From an uncultured Treponema sp. (GTDB taxonomy: Bacteria; Spirochaetota; Spirochaetia; Treponematales; Treponemataceae), in the NCBI GenBank assembly GCA_938045195.1, contig CALINC010000141.1, positions 3,731 through 67,730 of the forward strand: a stretch of 64,000 bases of DNA, written 5' to 3'. Of this stretch, positions 26,604 to 35,698 are shown one piece after another. How positions within the stretch are numbered: the first letter of the stretch is position 1; each line of letters begins with the position of its first letter. A program made the position numbers and the translations under genes. The notes under the pieces were generated by a model. The model had not been told where the DNA came from and did not search any database. It saw only the letters and a program-made list of their open reading frames with translations.

Positions 26604-28730
26604 ATGGGACTGGTTATTTTTCTATTCTTTTTTGTGGCGGTTTTGCTGATATTAACGATAAATGTAATTATCGTAAAAGCCCCGTTTGCAAAAAGTTTGT
26701 CGAAAGTTTTGATAAGCGCAACAGCTTCAATTTTTCTTTTTTTTATAACGATAGTAATTTTGTACCATGATATTCCTAATTTGAGTGCAAATTTATCTAT
26801 GATTTTTTTGGCGGGACTTTCGGTAACCTCATTTTTTCTTTTGGATATGACGATACGAATTCCGTATTTTGAAAAAGTCCGGCATATTACATTCACCGTT
26901 TTTAATGCAGCTATACATCTGGCTGCATTGGCAATATTATTTTTGTTTTTTAGAGGGTTATCTTGGGACGCTCTTACCGGGTTTAGATTTTACGCTCAAT
27001 CAGTACTGGGGCAGCCGGCGCAAAGAGTTTACGGCAGCATTGTTCTTGTCGGTACGCCGATTTTGGCACTTATTATTTCACTTATCAAAGCCTCCAGAGA
27101 AAAAAGTAAAATTTATAAACAGCAAATTCTGCTCTTTTCGTTTGCATTATTTTCTGCTATTGTTATCTGGATAATCGGTATTTATGCCGCCGTAATGTTT
27201 AAATGGGTTATTGCAATTTTACCGGCAGGTTATGTATTTTTATGTTTATTGACAACCTATGCTTTTTCGGTTTCGGTCGTTTATGATAAAAAGCAGCTTC
27301 TGTTTGCACTCTTGCGGTTTTTGGTCTTTATTTTACTTTTTGCCGTAATTGCAGGTTATGGAGCGTCATTAATTTTAACGTTGGTACGGAATATAACGCT
27401 TCAAATTATTTTACTTGTTATGTGCGGTTTTACATTTCTCGTAATACGAAATATCATCGCTCAAAAACTAAAATGGTTTTTAGGCGATACTTCGGAATAC
27501 GCAAAAGCAATCGAGACCGAATTACAAAAAATAGATTACAGCTTGGGGCGCGAAACCGTTTTAAACAGTTTTACAGAAATACTGCTTGATCACTTAAAGG
27601 CGTGCGGTATGGACGTTTTAATTACAAGTGAAAGAGATATTCTTGAGCCGGTATATTCTACGTTCGGTACAACTGCAACGTTTGAAGCAACGGCTCCTGT
27701 GTTTGAACAGCTTTTAAAAAGAAATATCACTGTTGTTATGAAGTCGGAAATTTTGACAAATACCGAATTTGCCGTAATACGAAGTGATATAGTTGGAATG
27801 ATGAATAGCACTGCTTCGGAAGTTCTGATATTTGTGCGCGAAAGTCAAAAATTAATAGGCGTTATCGGTATCGGCGAAAAACGGAAAAAGGAAGAATATA
27901 CGGCTTATGACTATAATGTTTTAATAAATTTATATTCATATTTCTTTTTAGTTATATATTATCTTCGTAATATAGCAAAAGAGGATATTATTCTTACGGT
28001 TGACCGCGAAATTGAAATGTCCGACCAGATAATAGGTTCAATTCAAAAAAATATGGATAAAGTAGAAAAGAAATCTATTGAGGTCGCTTCGGTTTCTTAT
28101 TCGGCACATCAGCTGGGCGGCGATTTTATAGATTTTATAAAACTGTCTGAAGACCGATATTTTTTCCTTATAGGAGATGTTGCCGGCAAGGGATTAAGTG
28201 CAAGTATGTCTATGATTATTTTAAAATCGGTATTACATACATATTTATCCGAGATACCTGATTTTAAAGAGCTTGTTATCAAATTAAATAGTTTTATAAA
28301 AGAAAGTTTACCCCGCGGTTCTTTTTTTGCAGGTCTTTTTGGGATAATCGACTTTAAGACAACTACAATTTATTATCTTAACTGCGGTATTCCTTTAATG
28401 TCGATGTATATTGATTCATATAAAAATATTATTGAAATACAGGGAGAAGGTAGAGTTTTAGGCTTTATAAAAAATATTCGTCCGTTTTTAAAGGTGCGAA
28501 AGATTACGATGAATAGAAACGACGCGATCGTATTTACTACCGACGGTTTGCTGGAATCTGCAAACTTAAAAGGCGACAGATATGGAAACGATAGAGTAGG
28601 GCGTATTCTTGCTGCAAATAAAAATAAATCCTCAAAAGAAATTGCAGACGCGGTTTATAGCAGCTTGCTTGATTTTATATCACGCGAAATTGAAGACGAC
28701 GTAACAATACTTGTATTTAAACATATATAG
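26604..28730 (+). CDS. second SpoIIE/RsbU-type PP2C phosphatase with 7-8 membrane segments and GAF-like domain
   Basis: Encodes 708 residues. The first ~285 residues hold seven to eight hydrophobic segments. A GAF-like region follows (~310-450: LLDHLKACGMDVLITSER; LIGVIGIGEKRKKEEYTAYD). The PP2C domain keeps GGDFIDFI, IGDVAGKGLSASM, TTDGLLES and DDVTILVF. The polytopic sensor differs from that of the preceding phosphatase, so the two probably read different signals and act on the same STAS partner. The ribosome-binding site AAGGAG overlaps the upstream stop codon. Confidence 0.87.
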   Translation: MGLVIFLFFFVAVLLILTINVIIVKAPFAKSLSKVLISATASIFLFFITIVILYHDIPNLSANLSMIFLAGLSVTSFFLLDMTIRIPYFEKVRHITFTVFNAAIHLAALAILFLFFRGLSWDALTGFRFYAQSVLGQPAQRVYGSIVLVGTPILALIISLIKASREKSKIYKQQILLFSFALFSAIVIWIIGIYAAVMFKWVIAILPAGYVFLCLLTTYAFSVSVVYDKKQLLFALLRFLVFILLFAVIAGYGASLILTLVRNITLQIILLVMCGFTFLVIRNIIAQKLKWFLGDTSEYAKAIETELQKIDYSLGRETVLNSFTEILLDHLKACGMDVLITSERDILEPVYSTFGTTATFEATAPVFEQLLKRNITVVMKSEILTNTEFAVIRSDIVGMMNSTASEVLIFVRESQKLIGVIGIGEKRKKEEYTAYDYNVLINLYSYFFLVIYYLRNIAKEDIILTVDREIEMSDQIIGSIQKNMDKVEKKSIEVASVSYSAHQLGGDFIDFIKLSEDRYFFLIGDVAGKGLSASMSMIILKSVLHTYLSEIPDFKELVIKLNSFIKESLPRGSFFAGLFGIIDFKTTTIYYLNCGIPLMSMYIDSYKNIIEIQGEGRVLGFIKNIRPFLKVRKITMNRNDAIVFTTDGLLESANLKGDRYGNDRVGRILAANKNKSSKEIADAVYSSLLDFISREIEDDVTILVFKHI

Positions 28731-28740
28731 GGAGAGCTTT

Positions 28741-29067
28741 ATGAACAATTTAATTATTAATGAAACCAAGACCCCTGACTATACGGTCTTGGAAGTTGAC
28801 GGTACCGTAAATTTTTACACATACGGAGATTTTGAAAAGAAAATTTATGCAGCTATTGAGGAAAAGGATTTGGTTTTAGATTTGTCCAAGGTAACGAATA
28901 TGTCGTCGTCAGGGCTGGGCGTATTAATGTCTGCCAATACGGACGGTGAAGAATCGTGGGGGCATAAACTTTATATTCTAAACCCCTCTGAAGTTGTAAA
29001 AACTGTGATTGATTTAACAGGTTTTTCAGATATGTTTAAAATGATTCATTCTTTAAATGAACTTTAG
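28741..29067 (+). CDS. STAS-domain anti-anti-sigma factor-like protein
   Basis: A 108-residue single STAS domain. The phosphoacceptor loop reads LSKVTNMSSSGLGVLMSA, with Ser residues at the position phosphorylated in SpoIIAA/RsbV. The start at 28741 has a GGGAGAG ribosome-binding site 10 nt after the phosphatase stop codon. It is the likely substrate of the two upstream phosphatases. No RsbW-type kinase or sigma factor gene is in the window, so the output target is unknown. Confidence 0.87.
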   Translation: MNNLIINETKTPDYTVLEVDGTVNFYTYGDFEKKIYAAIEEKDLVLDLSKVTNMSSSGLGVLMSANTDGEESWGHKLYILNPSEVVKTVIDLTGFSDMFKMIHSLNEL

Positions 29068-29158
29068 AAATTCTTAATTTATAATTCAGCCCCGCTTACA
29101 TATTGGGGGTTGAATTATATCTTTTATACCGATGCTGAGTGCCAATAAAGTTATAATA

Positions 29159-29548
29159 TTAAATTTTTTTTCTTTCTACAATTACGGACATAATAGAATT
29201 AAGTAATTCTATATCGAGTTCGTATGCTGCTGCCGAAACGGTGATATTTATTTGTGCCCAGTCGTCTGCGGTAAAGTCCATATCTTTTTGAAACTTTCCT
29301 GTCAACAGTGCAAAAATTTTATACAGCCATTCCACAGTTTCCATTTGTTCTTTTTTGTCCGTACCGTTCACCTCCGGCACAAAATTAAGGCGGCAGCAGG
29401 CAAGGTCATTTGCTAAAACTGCGGCTCTTTTATCACAGGTAAGAACCGCCCTGCAAAATAAAGCGGAAAGTTCTTCATTAAATTTTTCAGGCGGACAGTT
29501 TTTAACCAGTTTTGACGCATCCGAATAAAATTTTTCCATTAAATCCAT
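29159..29548 (-). CDS. hypothetical protein (129 aa)
   Basis: A helical, cytosolic protein without signal peptide or membrane segment. It has several Cys residues (KNCPPEKF, ALFCRAVLTCDKRAAV, NDLACCRL). No domain recognised. The start at 29548 has a GGGGGA ribosome-binding site. It lies 29 nt downstream of tsaD on the same strand and may be the last gene of that operon. Confidence 0.65.
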   Translation of the reverse strand: MDLMEKFYSDASKLVKNCPPEKFNEELSALFCRAVLTCDKRAAVLANDLACCRLNFVPEVNGTDKKEQMETVEWLYKIFALLTGKFQKDMDFTADDWAQINITVSAAAYELDIELLNSIMSVIVERKKI

Positions 29549-29577
29549 TTATGTTCCCCCGGACTATGCGGTTATTT

Positions 29578-30594
29578 TTACCGCTTGCCTTTTTTGCTAA
29601 AACCCTCTACTCTAGGAGAGGCTTCGATGCTGAAAGGGCTTCTATCCCCCCGTTGTAAAAAGTGATATCCCAAACCGGCAATCATTGCAGCATTATCGGT
29701 ACAATATTTAAGCGATGGGAATATACATTTTAGATCTTTATGTTCTGCAAGTTTGGCTCTTAGCAAAGAATTAGCGGCAACACCGCCGCCTGCAACTATT
29801 GTTTTTAAACCGGTATCCGCTGCAGCATCCAAAAGCGGCCGGAGCAAAATTTTTACTGCACGGATTTGAAAAGCCGCTGCAATATTTTCTTTTGTTTTTT
29901 CATATTCATTATTCCAAAAACGGTCGAGTTGATTGATAACCGCTGTTTTTAATCCGGAATATGAAACGTCGTATTTATGCCCTTCTTTGTGAATTATGGG
30001 CATGGGAAAGTTTGCAGCTTTTGCATTTCCGTTTTGTGCAAGTCTGTCTATTACCGCGCCGCCCGGGTAGCCTAAGTTGTAAAATTTTGCAACCTTATCA
30101 AAGGCTTCTCCCGGAGCGTCATCTATTGTAGTGCCTAAGACCTCTATGTCATCAAAATTATTTACTTTGCAAATAATCGAATGCCCTCCCGAAACCAAAA
30201 GTCCAAGATATGGGTATTCTATTTTATGCTCCAGATGGCTTGCGTATAAATGTCCCAGCATGTGATTTACGGCAATAAAAGGTTTCTTTGAAGCCCATGC
30301 CAACGTTTTGCCGAAGGTTAAGCCCACCAAAAGCGACCCCATAAGACCGGGACGGTTTGTCGCGGCGATTCCGTCTATATCGTTCAACGTTAAACCTGCT
30401 TCATCCAAGGCGTGCTTCACCGTAGGTAAAATCCATTCGGTATGTTTGCGGCTTGCAATTTCGGGTACAACGCCGCAATATATTTCATGAAACGGAATTT
30501 GAGTTGCAACAATATTGCTTAAAATTTTATATCCGTCTTCTACAACAGCGGCGGCGGTTTCATCACAAGAACTTTCTATTCCAAGTATTTTCAT
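29578..30594 (-). CDS. tsaD: tRNA N6-threonylcarbamoyladenosine synthase TsaD
   Basis: A 338-residue ASKHA-fold protein that transfers the threonylcarbamoyl group to A37 of ANN-decoding tRNAs. Opening motif ILGIESSCDETAAAVVEDG, metal-binding HMLGHLYASH, phosphate loops LLVSGGHS and IVAGGVAANSLLR, and the C-terminal DNAAMIAGLGYH are all present. The partners tsaB and tsaE are not adjacent. The ATG follows the upstream gene by 4 nt with an AAGGAAAA site. Confidence 0.95.
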   Translation of the reverse strand: MKILGIESSCDETAAAVVEDGYKILSNIVATQIPFHEIYCGVVPEIASRKHTEWILPTVKHALDEAGLTLNDIDGIAATNRPGLMGSLLVGLTFGKTLAWASKKPFIAVNHMLGHLYASHLEHKIEYPYLGLLVSGGHSIICKVNNFDDIEVLGTTIDDAPGEAFDKVAKFYNLGYPGGAVIDRLAQNGNAKAANFPMPIIHKEGHKYDVSYSGLKTAVINQLDRFWNNEYEKTKENIAAAFQIRAVKILLRPLLDAAADTGLKTIVAGGGVAANSLLRAKLAEHKDLKCIFPSLKYCTDNAAMIAGLGYHFLQRGDRSPFSIEASPRVEGFSKKGKR

Positions 30595-30598
30595 AATT

Positions 30599-31768
30599 TT
30601 ATTTTTCCTTATTCATTTTTGAAATTGTAGAAAATGTATAGCCTTCTTCTATTAAAGCAGGATACATTTCTTTAAGCAGAATTGCAAGCTCCGGAGTAAA
30701 CACATGTCCTATCATAATTGCACTTCCTTGAATTGATGCTATTTCAAGCCCCGCAGCAATTTGGTGTTGCAGGCTGCTCCGGGTTTTTTCATTATCAAGA
30801 AAAACGGCTCTTTCCCAAATCCGCATATTCAAAAACTTTGCCGCAGCCGGTACGGCACTTTTTGAAGTTGTACGGGAATCTAAAAAATAAAGTCCTTTTT
30901 CGCAGCAAAGTTCCAGCACGGTACGCATTGCAATTTCATCGGATGTTATAAGAGACCCCTCATGATTATTCATTCCGGCAATAGGTGCAATCTCTTCAAT
31001 ATTTGCGGAAATAATATTGCGGATTTCTTCTGCCGTCATACCGGGCTGAACTGAACCGGACCCCGGGTTGAGTTCTAAATTTATCGATTGCATAGGCTGA
31101 TGCAAAATAACTTCTTTACCGGCAGAGCGGATTCTTTTTGCAGCTTCCGCAGATTTTGCAAGACGAGGCAATACGGCAATAGTGCACGGAAACGGTAAGT
31201 CCAAAAACAGTTGGAGCTGTTCTAAATTATGTCCGGCATCGTCAAAAACAAAAATCAAGCAGCCCTTTTCGGGAAGCTCCGGTAAATCTTTTATAGGTGT
31301 GTTTGAGGCAAGCTCATTCGATGGAGCGGTGCCGTTCGTATTATTTGCCGTTTCGGCATTTTCCGGTTTTTTAGGAGTTTTTTGGTTTTGCTGTTTAGAT
31401 TCAGAGTGATGACGGGGTGCAGTTTCGGGCTCGATTTTATTTTCCGGTTTATTTATGGGCTTATGAGCCGGTTCCGTTTTTTTTGGCTCAACAGGTTTTT
31501 CCGCCGCCTCTTTATAAGGCGTGATAGTAATCTCTGGAGTTTTCTCTTCCTTACGTTTGCTACGTTCGATAGAGGGGTTTATATAAAAGAACACCGCAAT
31601 TAAAATTATACAGACGGCAAAAAGTCCCGCAGCTGCTCCGGTATAATTAAATAGCGGTTTTTTTGAGTTTTTTTTTCTTGTTGATTTTTTAGCGGGCGGT
31701 TTTTTCGTTGCAGCTTTTTTAGATTTTGCCGCAGGTTTATTTTTTGCCGCTTCGTTTTTTTTCGGCAT
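30599..31768 (-). CDS. divergent polysaccharide deacetylase family protein, membrane-anchored
   Basis: About 389 residues. A Lys/Ala/Pro-rich cytosolic tail (residues ~1-40) precedes one membrane segment (AAAGLFAVCIILIAVFFYI), then a Pro/Glu/Lys-rich linker, then a catalytic-like domain from ~165. That domain contains FVFDDAGHNLEQL, CTIAVLPRLAKSAEAA, ILHQPMQSI and GMNNHEGSLITSD, which fit the divergent polysaccharide deacetylase (DUF610) family. It probably works on periplasmic glycans. There is no Shine-Dalgarno sequence; a consensus promoter ends 9 nt upstream. Confidence 0.8.
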   Translation of the reverse strand: MPKKNEAAKNKPAAKSKKAATKKPPAKKSTRKKNSKKPLFNYTGAAAGLFAVCIILIAVFFYINPSIERSKRKEEKTPEITITPYKEAAEKPVEPKKTEPAHKPINKPENKIEPETAPRHHSESKQQNQKTPKKPENAETANNTNGTAPSNELASNTPIKDLPELPEKGCLIFVFDDAGHNLEQLQLFLDLPFPCTIAVLPRLAKSAEAAKRIRSAGKEVILHQPMQSINLELNPGSGSVQPGMTAEEIRNIISANIEEIAPIAGMNNHEGSLITSDEIAMRTVLELCCEKGLYFLDSRTTSKSAVPAAAKFLNMRIWERAVFLDNEKTRSSLQHQIAAGLEIASIQGSAIMIGHVFTPELAILLKEMYPALIEEGYTFSTISKMNKEK

Positions 31769-31777
31769 ACGCAAAAG

Positions 31778-31806
31778 AGAATAGCTTTAAAACGCTAATT
31801 TGTCAA
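31778..31806 (-). promoter_or_regulatory. promoter of the deacetylase-tsaD operon, probably leaderless
   Basis: TTGACA (31806-31801), 17-nt spacer, TATTCT (31783-31778). Nine nt separate the -10 box from ATG 31768, with no ribosome-binding site between. Confidence 0.65.
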
Positions 31807-31913
31807 GTGCCGCGGCAAACGTTACGAAAAAAAGTATAAAATCAGCAGATGCTATAAAATAGCTTTACTGCAAAAAGAGGTGTAAGCTCTGCAAAAGCTC
31901 TTAAAAAACGATT

Positions 31914-31956
31914 GGGCATCTATAAAAAACTGTATTAGATCTTTTTAAAGATGCCC
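31914..31956 (-). terminator. terminator after the LysM gene
   Basis: GGGCATCT (31914-31921) pairs with AGATGCCC (31949-31956), with further A/T pairing inside the loop. On the minus strand it is followed by AATCGTTTTTT. Confidence 0.65.
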
Positions 31957-31961
31957 GATTA

Positions 31962-32690
31962 TTATTTTTTATGTTTAGGAAGCGACTTATAGGTTTTTGA
32001 ATGGTCGTACAGTCCCATCCTTTTTTCACCTCTGATGCTCGGTATCGTTAATATAATTCCCGGTTCAACCCAGTTAGGATTTTTAGGATCCGGCAGTTTA
32101 TCTTTATTTGCATCATACAGTTTTTTCCACATAAAAGGGTTGCCGTAAATTTCTTGTTTTGCAGCTATGTTCCAAAGACAATCCCTTTCGCCCCGCCATG
32201 TGCGTATTTTATATTCGGCAGGAAGTTCTGCAAGCATAGAATCTCCTATAGATTGCGTTTCATCGCCTTTAACCGAAGACAAAGCCTCAAGTACCTTGTG
32301 AGCACAAACAACGGCAATGTCATAGTTTTCATTATCAAAAGCAATACTTCCTGCCGTTAAAGCTGTTTCTGCAGAAGCATATTCTTCAGGATATTTTTCT
32401 TCCGCCTGATTTTGTTTTGCCCAAGTAAAACGTGTCCTTGCCTTATTCATTTCCTGCTCGGCTTCCGTTCTAGCAAGCATTCGCTGAATAAAATCAGCCG
32501 ACTGCTGTGCATAATCTTCTGCAAGTTTTGCATATTCTATGGCTGCTTCATAATCACCTTCATCATAAGCCTTATTTGCCAGTTCCGTATATGCACGGCT
32601 CTTACGCTGATATTCGTTATCATCATAAGATACGGCAAAAATAGGTGATAAAATTATAGAAAATAGTAAAATAATTGCAAGTTTTTTCAT
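31962..32690 (-). CDS. exported LysM-domain protein
   Basis: Encodes 242 residues. The signal peptide MKKLAIILLFSIILSPIFA is followed by helical, TPR-like repeats (residues ~25-140: YEAAIEYAKLAEDYAQQSA). A C-terminal LysM domain spans ~165-228 (DCLWNIAAKQEIYGNPFMWK; PNWVEPGIILTIP). LysM binds peptidoglycan, so this is probably a periplasmic cell-wall-associated protein. Its ATG overlaps the stop of the upstream lipoprotein gene (ATGA); the pair is likely translated together and works together. Confidence 0.85.
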   Translation of the reverse strand: MKKLAIILLFSIILSPIFAVSYDDNEYQRKSRAYTELANKAYDEGDYEAAIEYAKLAEDYAQQSADFIQRMLARTEAEQEMNKARTRFTWAKQNQAEEKYPEEYASAETALTAGSIAFDNENYDIAVVCAHKVLEALSSVKGDETQSIGDSMLAELPAEYKIRTWRGERDCLWNIAAKQEIYGNPFMWKKLYDANKDKLPDPKNPNWVEPGIILTIPSIRGEKRMGLYDHSKTYKSLPKHKK

Positions 32691-33790
32691 TGATTGCCTC
32701 CTTCAACAGTTTGTCCATCGTTTGTTTTTTCGTCCGTTGTTTCCTCTGTCCCGTTTGTAAGGGCATTCGGCGCAGAATTATCGGGCATCTCGGCAGACGG
32801 CTCCTCTTCATCGCTTTCAATATCTTCCACAGCTTCATTGGTTTGTATTGAAGATTTATCTTCAAGCTGAATTTCCTCCTCAGAAAAACCTTCTCCGGCT
32901 TCGGTTAAAGGAGCCTCTTTATCGGCTTCTAGTGCAAGATTTGAACTCTCCTGCTGCTTACGGGCTGCTTCCTGCATCGCAGCTTCCGCTTCAGCCCGCT
33001 TTGCAGAAACAGCGGTATACAGGGTTCTAAACATTTCAGCGGAATTATTATAGGAATGGAAAGCTGCTCTAAAATCGGACTCTTCCGCTTTAGCTTTTCC
33101 GGCATTAAACATTCTAACCGCATTATTATAATCTTCCGTTCTGCTTCGTGCAACTTTAATTGAATCGCAATCGGCTTTGGATTCTTTTGCGACAGCCTTT
33201 GCCGTTTTTGCAAATTCAAAATAACCCTTATTTGCCGTTTTTTCATACAATTTTACAGCGTCTTCCGAAGTTTCTTTTGCCATTTTGTAGTCAAGCTCAT
33301 AATGCTCAAGCGTATTAAGCGAAAGCCTTTCTGCTTCAACATATTCGTCCGGCGCAAAACGTGCAAAGCCGAATTCTTCAATTTCTTTACGCAGCAATGA
33401 GGCTTGCATTAAATTCGAAAGAATTTCATAGCGGTCTGCAGCTTCATTGTATTTGGCAAGTGCTTCTTTTAAATTTTCGGCAGAAATATCGTCTTCTGCG
33501 GCAGCTTCGGTTTCTTCTGCTTCAGCGAATTTATCAGGATATACCGTATCGGCTTCAAGACTTACAGCCTTTTCTTTGGCATCCTTTAATCTGCCGTTTT
33601 TAATCGCGTCGATTTCCGCTAAAAGCTTGGTTTTTTCCAAATCTTCAGCAGACTGAGGCTTTTCTTTTTCCGTAATTTTTTCAGGCACCGGTTTTACGTC
33701 CGGCTTTGTTTCGGGCGTTGATTTACATGCCGAAAACAAAACAACAAAAAATGTAAAAGCAATAATGAGAATTTTATGACAGTTCTTCAT
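32687..33790 (-). CDS. lipoprotein with helical/coiled-coil repeats, partner of the LysM protein
   Basis: Encodes 367 residues. The signal peptide ends in a lipobox (VVLFSAC, Cys at ~20). The mature protein is almost entirely charged helix rich in Ala, Glu and Lys (KEKAVSLEADTVYPDKFAEA; YNEAADRYEILSNLM), resembling degenerate TPR or coiled coil, and it ends in an acidic, disordered tail. The start at 33790 is set by GGGAGG and the signal peptide. Arrangement with the LysM gene suggests a periplasmic structural complex. Confidence 0.8.
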   Translation of the reverse strand: MKNCHKILIIAFTFFVVLFSACKSTPETKPDVKPVPEKITEKEKPQSAEDLEKTKLLAEIDAIKNGRLKDAKEKAVSLEADTVYPDKFAEAEETEAAAEDDISAENLKEALAKYNEAADRYEILSNLMQASLLRKEIEEFGFARFAPDEYVEAERLSLNTLEHYELDYKMAKETSEDAVKLYEKTANKGYFEFAKTAKAVAKESKADCDSIKVARSRTEDYNNAVRMFNAGKAKAEESDFRAAFHSYNNSAEMFRTLYTAVSAKRAEAEAAMQEAARKQQESSNLALEADKEAPLTEAGEGFSEEEIQLEDKSSIQTNEAVEDIESDEEEPSAEMPDNSAPNALTNGTEETTDEKTNDGQTVEGGNQ

Positions 33791-33816
33791 GATAACCTCC
33801 CAATTTATATCCCTCA

Positions 33817-33845
33817 ATCATATACCTTTTTTATTATTTTTTCAA
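33817..33845 (-). promoter_or_regulatory. promoter of the lipoprotein-LysM operon
   Basis: TTGAAA (33845-33840), 17-nt spacer, TATGAT (33822-33817) on the minus strand. Confidence 0.6.
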
Positions 33846-33869
33846 GGTACTTGTCTAAATATGTTTTAA

Positions 33870-34078
33870 GTTGTAAGCATTAGGTGAAAAAGGCATCGGA
33901 AAACTATGGAGTTTTTAGGCTTTCTATCAGGGATTTTTCCGTCCTTATAGAGCAAGGATGTATGAAAAGCATCGCGAGTAAACTTAAGTAAAACCGGTAA
34001 GCAAGGTTCTCCTTTAAAAACCGAAATTTAGCGATTCTCTATACGTACAGCATCATCCGCTGGAATTTAAAAACGGAG
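33870..34078. other. intergenic region with no gene; possible degenerate or repeat DNA
   Basis: About 200 nt between the lipoprotein operon and the 511-residue gene. On the minus strand 34038-33907 is open for 44 codons but has no convincing start or ribosome-binding site; the best internal ATG would give 22 residues ending in ...SLIESLKTP. I could not assign it. It may be a dispersed treponemal repeat or a gene remnant. Confidence 0.35.
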
Positions 34079-34082
34079 TATT

Positions 34083-35618
34083 CTATTTTTTAATAAACAA
34101 CTGCATAAGCAACACAAAGTCGTATATTTTTTTATATGCTTCAACAAGCCATTCGCGTATCGGTCTATCGGAATGCTGTTCTATTTCTTTCCAGTTTTGA
34201 ATTAACTCTCTGCGCGGTTTATCATAGTCGGCTATAATATTTTTAAAGTTATTCCCTATAATAATTATATGCTTTAACGAAATATTAATTAACTTTAAAG
34301 CAGTTTCGTTTACTTCACCCAATAGTTTTGCAGCCTGTCTTCCCGCTTCTTTTTCTCTTTCCATGCGGGAAAGTAAAGTTCTAAATTTAACGCCTAAATC
34401 CGAAGCCTCAGAAAGTTTTTCGTCAAATTCTACCGTTTTGGCGGCAATCTGCATTATTGCATGAAAACTTTCCGAATATTCCGCCGTAGTTCCTGCAAAA
34501 CCGCCCCAATTTCCCCGCACTAAAAATAAATCGCAAAGAGCTCGGATATCGGTTTTTACATATTCAATTAAAAAGGATTTTAAATAGCTCATTTCTTCTG
34601 CATGAACAAAACCCGTAAGACCTTTCCGCACAAATACGGCATGGGCATCAAGTGTATAATTTTTCATACCTGAAACGATTTTATCTCCGAAAATCCTGCT
34701 TATCAACACTGCAACTTTAGACGATTTTTGGTCGTCGATAATTTTATTTATAGCCGTCTGCGTTACGGTTCTTAAATTGGAAATATAAGAATCCGTTACT
34801 TTTTCTACAAAAGTTGTAACTTCAGCCTGATATAAAACATTTTCGGTAATGTGTTGAATCATATAGTTTATAATTCCGGAACGGCGCATATCATTAAGAG
34901 CTGTTAAAAGTTTTTTCCACTGTCCTTCATGAACCGGCTGAATATTTTTATATGTTTTTATTATTTTAAAAATAGCAGGCCAATCGGCATCAAGGTTTAA
35001 CTGATATAAAACGCTTGCAAAATCTTTTAAATCTTCGGCAATATATTCTCCGCGTATCGCTTGAAAATGCGGTTGATAATTCGGATTATTTTCAACCATT
35101 CCCGAATCAAATTTTTTAAGTAAAAAATAATAGTCAAATAAAACAAAATGAATAAACCCGTCAAGATGCTCATAAACAGCGTCGGTTTTTTGGGTTTGGG
35201 CGGCATCGAATTCGCCTATAAAAAGCTGCAACTCCTGCTTAATTTTTTCCGCCAATTCTCCTGCATTAGTGCTTTGAGCCGCCCGCTTGGCAATAGCATC
35301 TTCCGAAAACCCCTCGGCAAGTTTTTTTTGATTAGCCGAAAGAGAATTTTCAACCGTAATATTTTTTAACACCTTTGAAGAAACGGCACCTGCCAGCAAA
35401 GGTCTTGCAGGTCCTACAACCTTATAGATAGAATAAAAAAACTGAGCCATTGCCGGTAAAACTTCCTGACTGCTTGCCTTATACCAGCGGCTGTATCGGG
35501 TTTTTGCTATAGTTTTGGCAATGGTTTTCAGTTTCCGTTTTTTAATATTCTCCGGAGTATCTGAGGAAATAAATAAATTTAAAATTTTTTGAAAAAAATT
35601 ACTTTCTTTATTAGCCAT
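34083..35618 (-). CDS. cytosolic helical protein of unknown function (511 aa)
   Basis: Begins MANKESNFFQKILNLFISSD and has no signal peptide or clear membrane segment. It is mainly alpha-helical with blocks such as RYSRWYKASSQEVLPAMAQF, YNPNYQPHFQAIRGEY-like and LVRGNWGGFAGTTAEYSESF. I suspect one of the spirochaete-specific DUF families, but cannot name it with confidence. It lies downstream of ptsN on the same strand, separated by a strong hairpin. Confidence 0.7.
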   Translation of the reverse strand: MANKESNFFQKILNLFISSDTPENIKKRKLKTIAKTIAKTRYSRWYKASSQEVLPAMAQFFYSIYKVVGPARPLLAGAVSSKVLKNITVENSLSANQKKLAEGFSEDAIAKRAAQSTNAGELAEKIKQELQLFIGEFDAAQTQKTDAVYEHLDGFIHFVLFDYYFLLKKFDSGMVENNPNYQPHFQAIRGEYIAEDLKDFASVLYQLNLDADWPAIFKIIKTYKNIQPVHEGQWKKLLTALNDMRRSGIINYMIQHITENVLYQAEVTTFVEKVTDSYISNLRTVTQTAINKIIDDQKSSKVAVLISRIFGDKIVSGMKNYTLDAHAVFVRKGLTGFVHAEEMSYLKSFLIEYVKTDIRALCDLFLVRGNWGGFAGTTAEYSESFHAIMQIAAKTVEFDEKLSEASDLGVKFRTLLSRMEREKEAGRQAAKLLGEVNETALKLINISLKHIIIIGNNFKNIIADYDKPRRELIQNWKEIEQHSDRPIREWLVEAYKKIYDFVLLMQLFIKK

Positions 35619-35649
35619 AACATCAATATCGGCTGCACTGAGAATAATC

Positions 35650-35693
35650 TATACTTGCACAAACCGTCAAATTTTTCGGTTTGCGCAAGTATA
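35650..35693. terminator. 17-bp inverted repeat between ptsN and the next gene
   Basis: The arms 35650-35666 and 35677-35693 pair over 17 bp with one G-T wobble and a 10-nt A/T-rich loop. There is no T run on the minus-strand exit side, so it may be a terminator, an mRNA processing/stability hairpin or an attenuator for the downstream gene. Confidence 0.5.
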
Positions 35694-35698
35694 ATTAC

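Noticed and set aside
31805..31825. Third copy of the structured leader element near the deacetylase promoter
   Set aside because: Only about 11 bases (GCGGCAAACGT) match and none of the hairpins is present; it may be chance.
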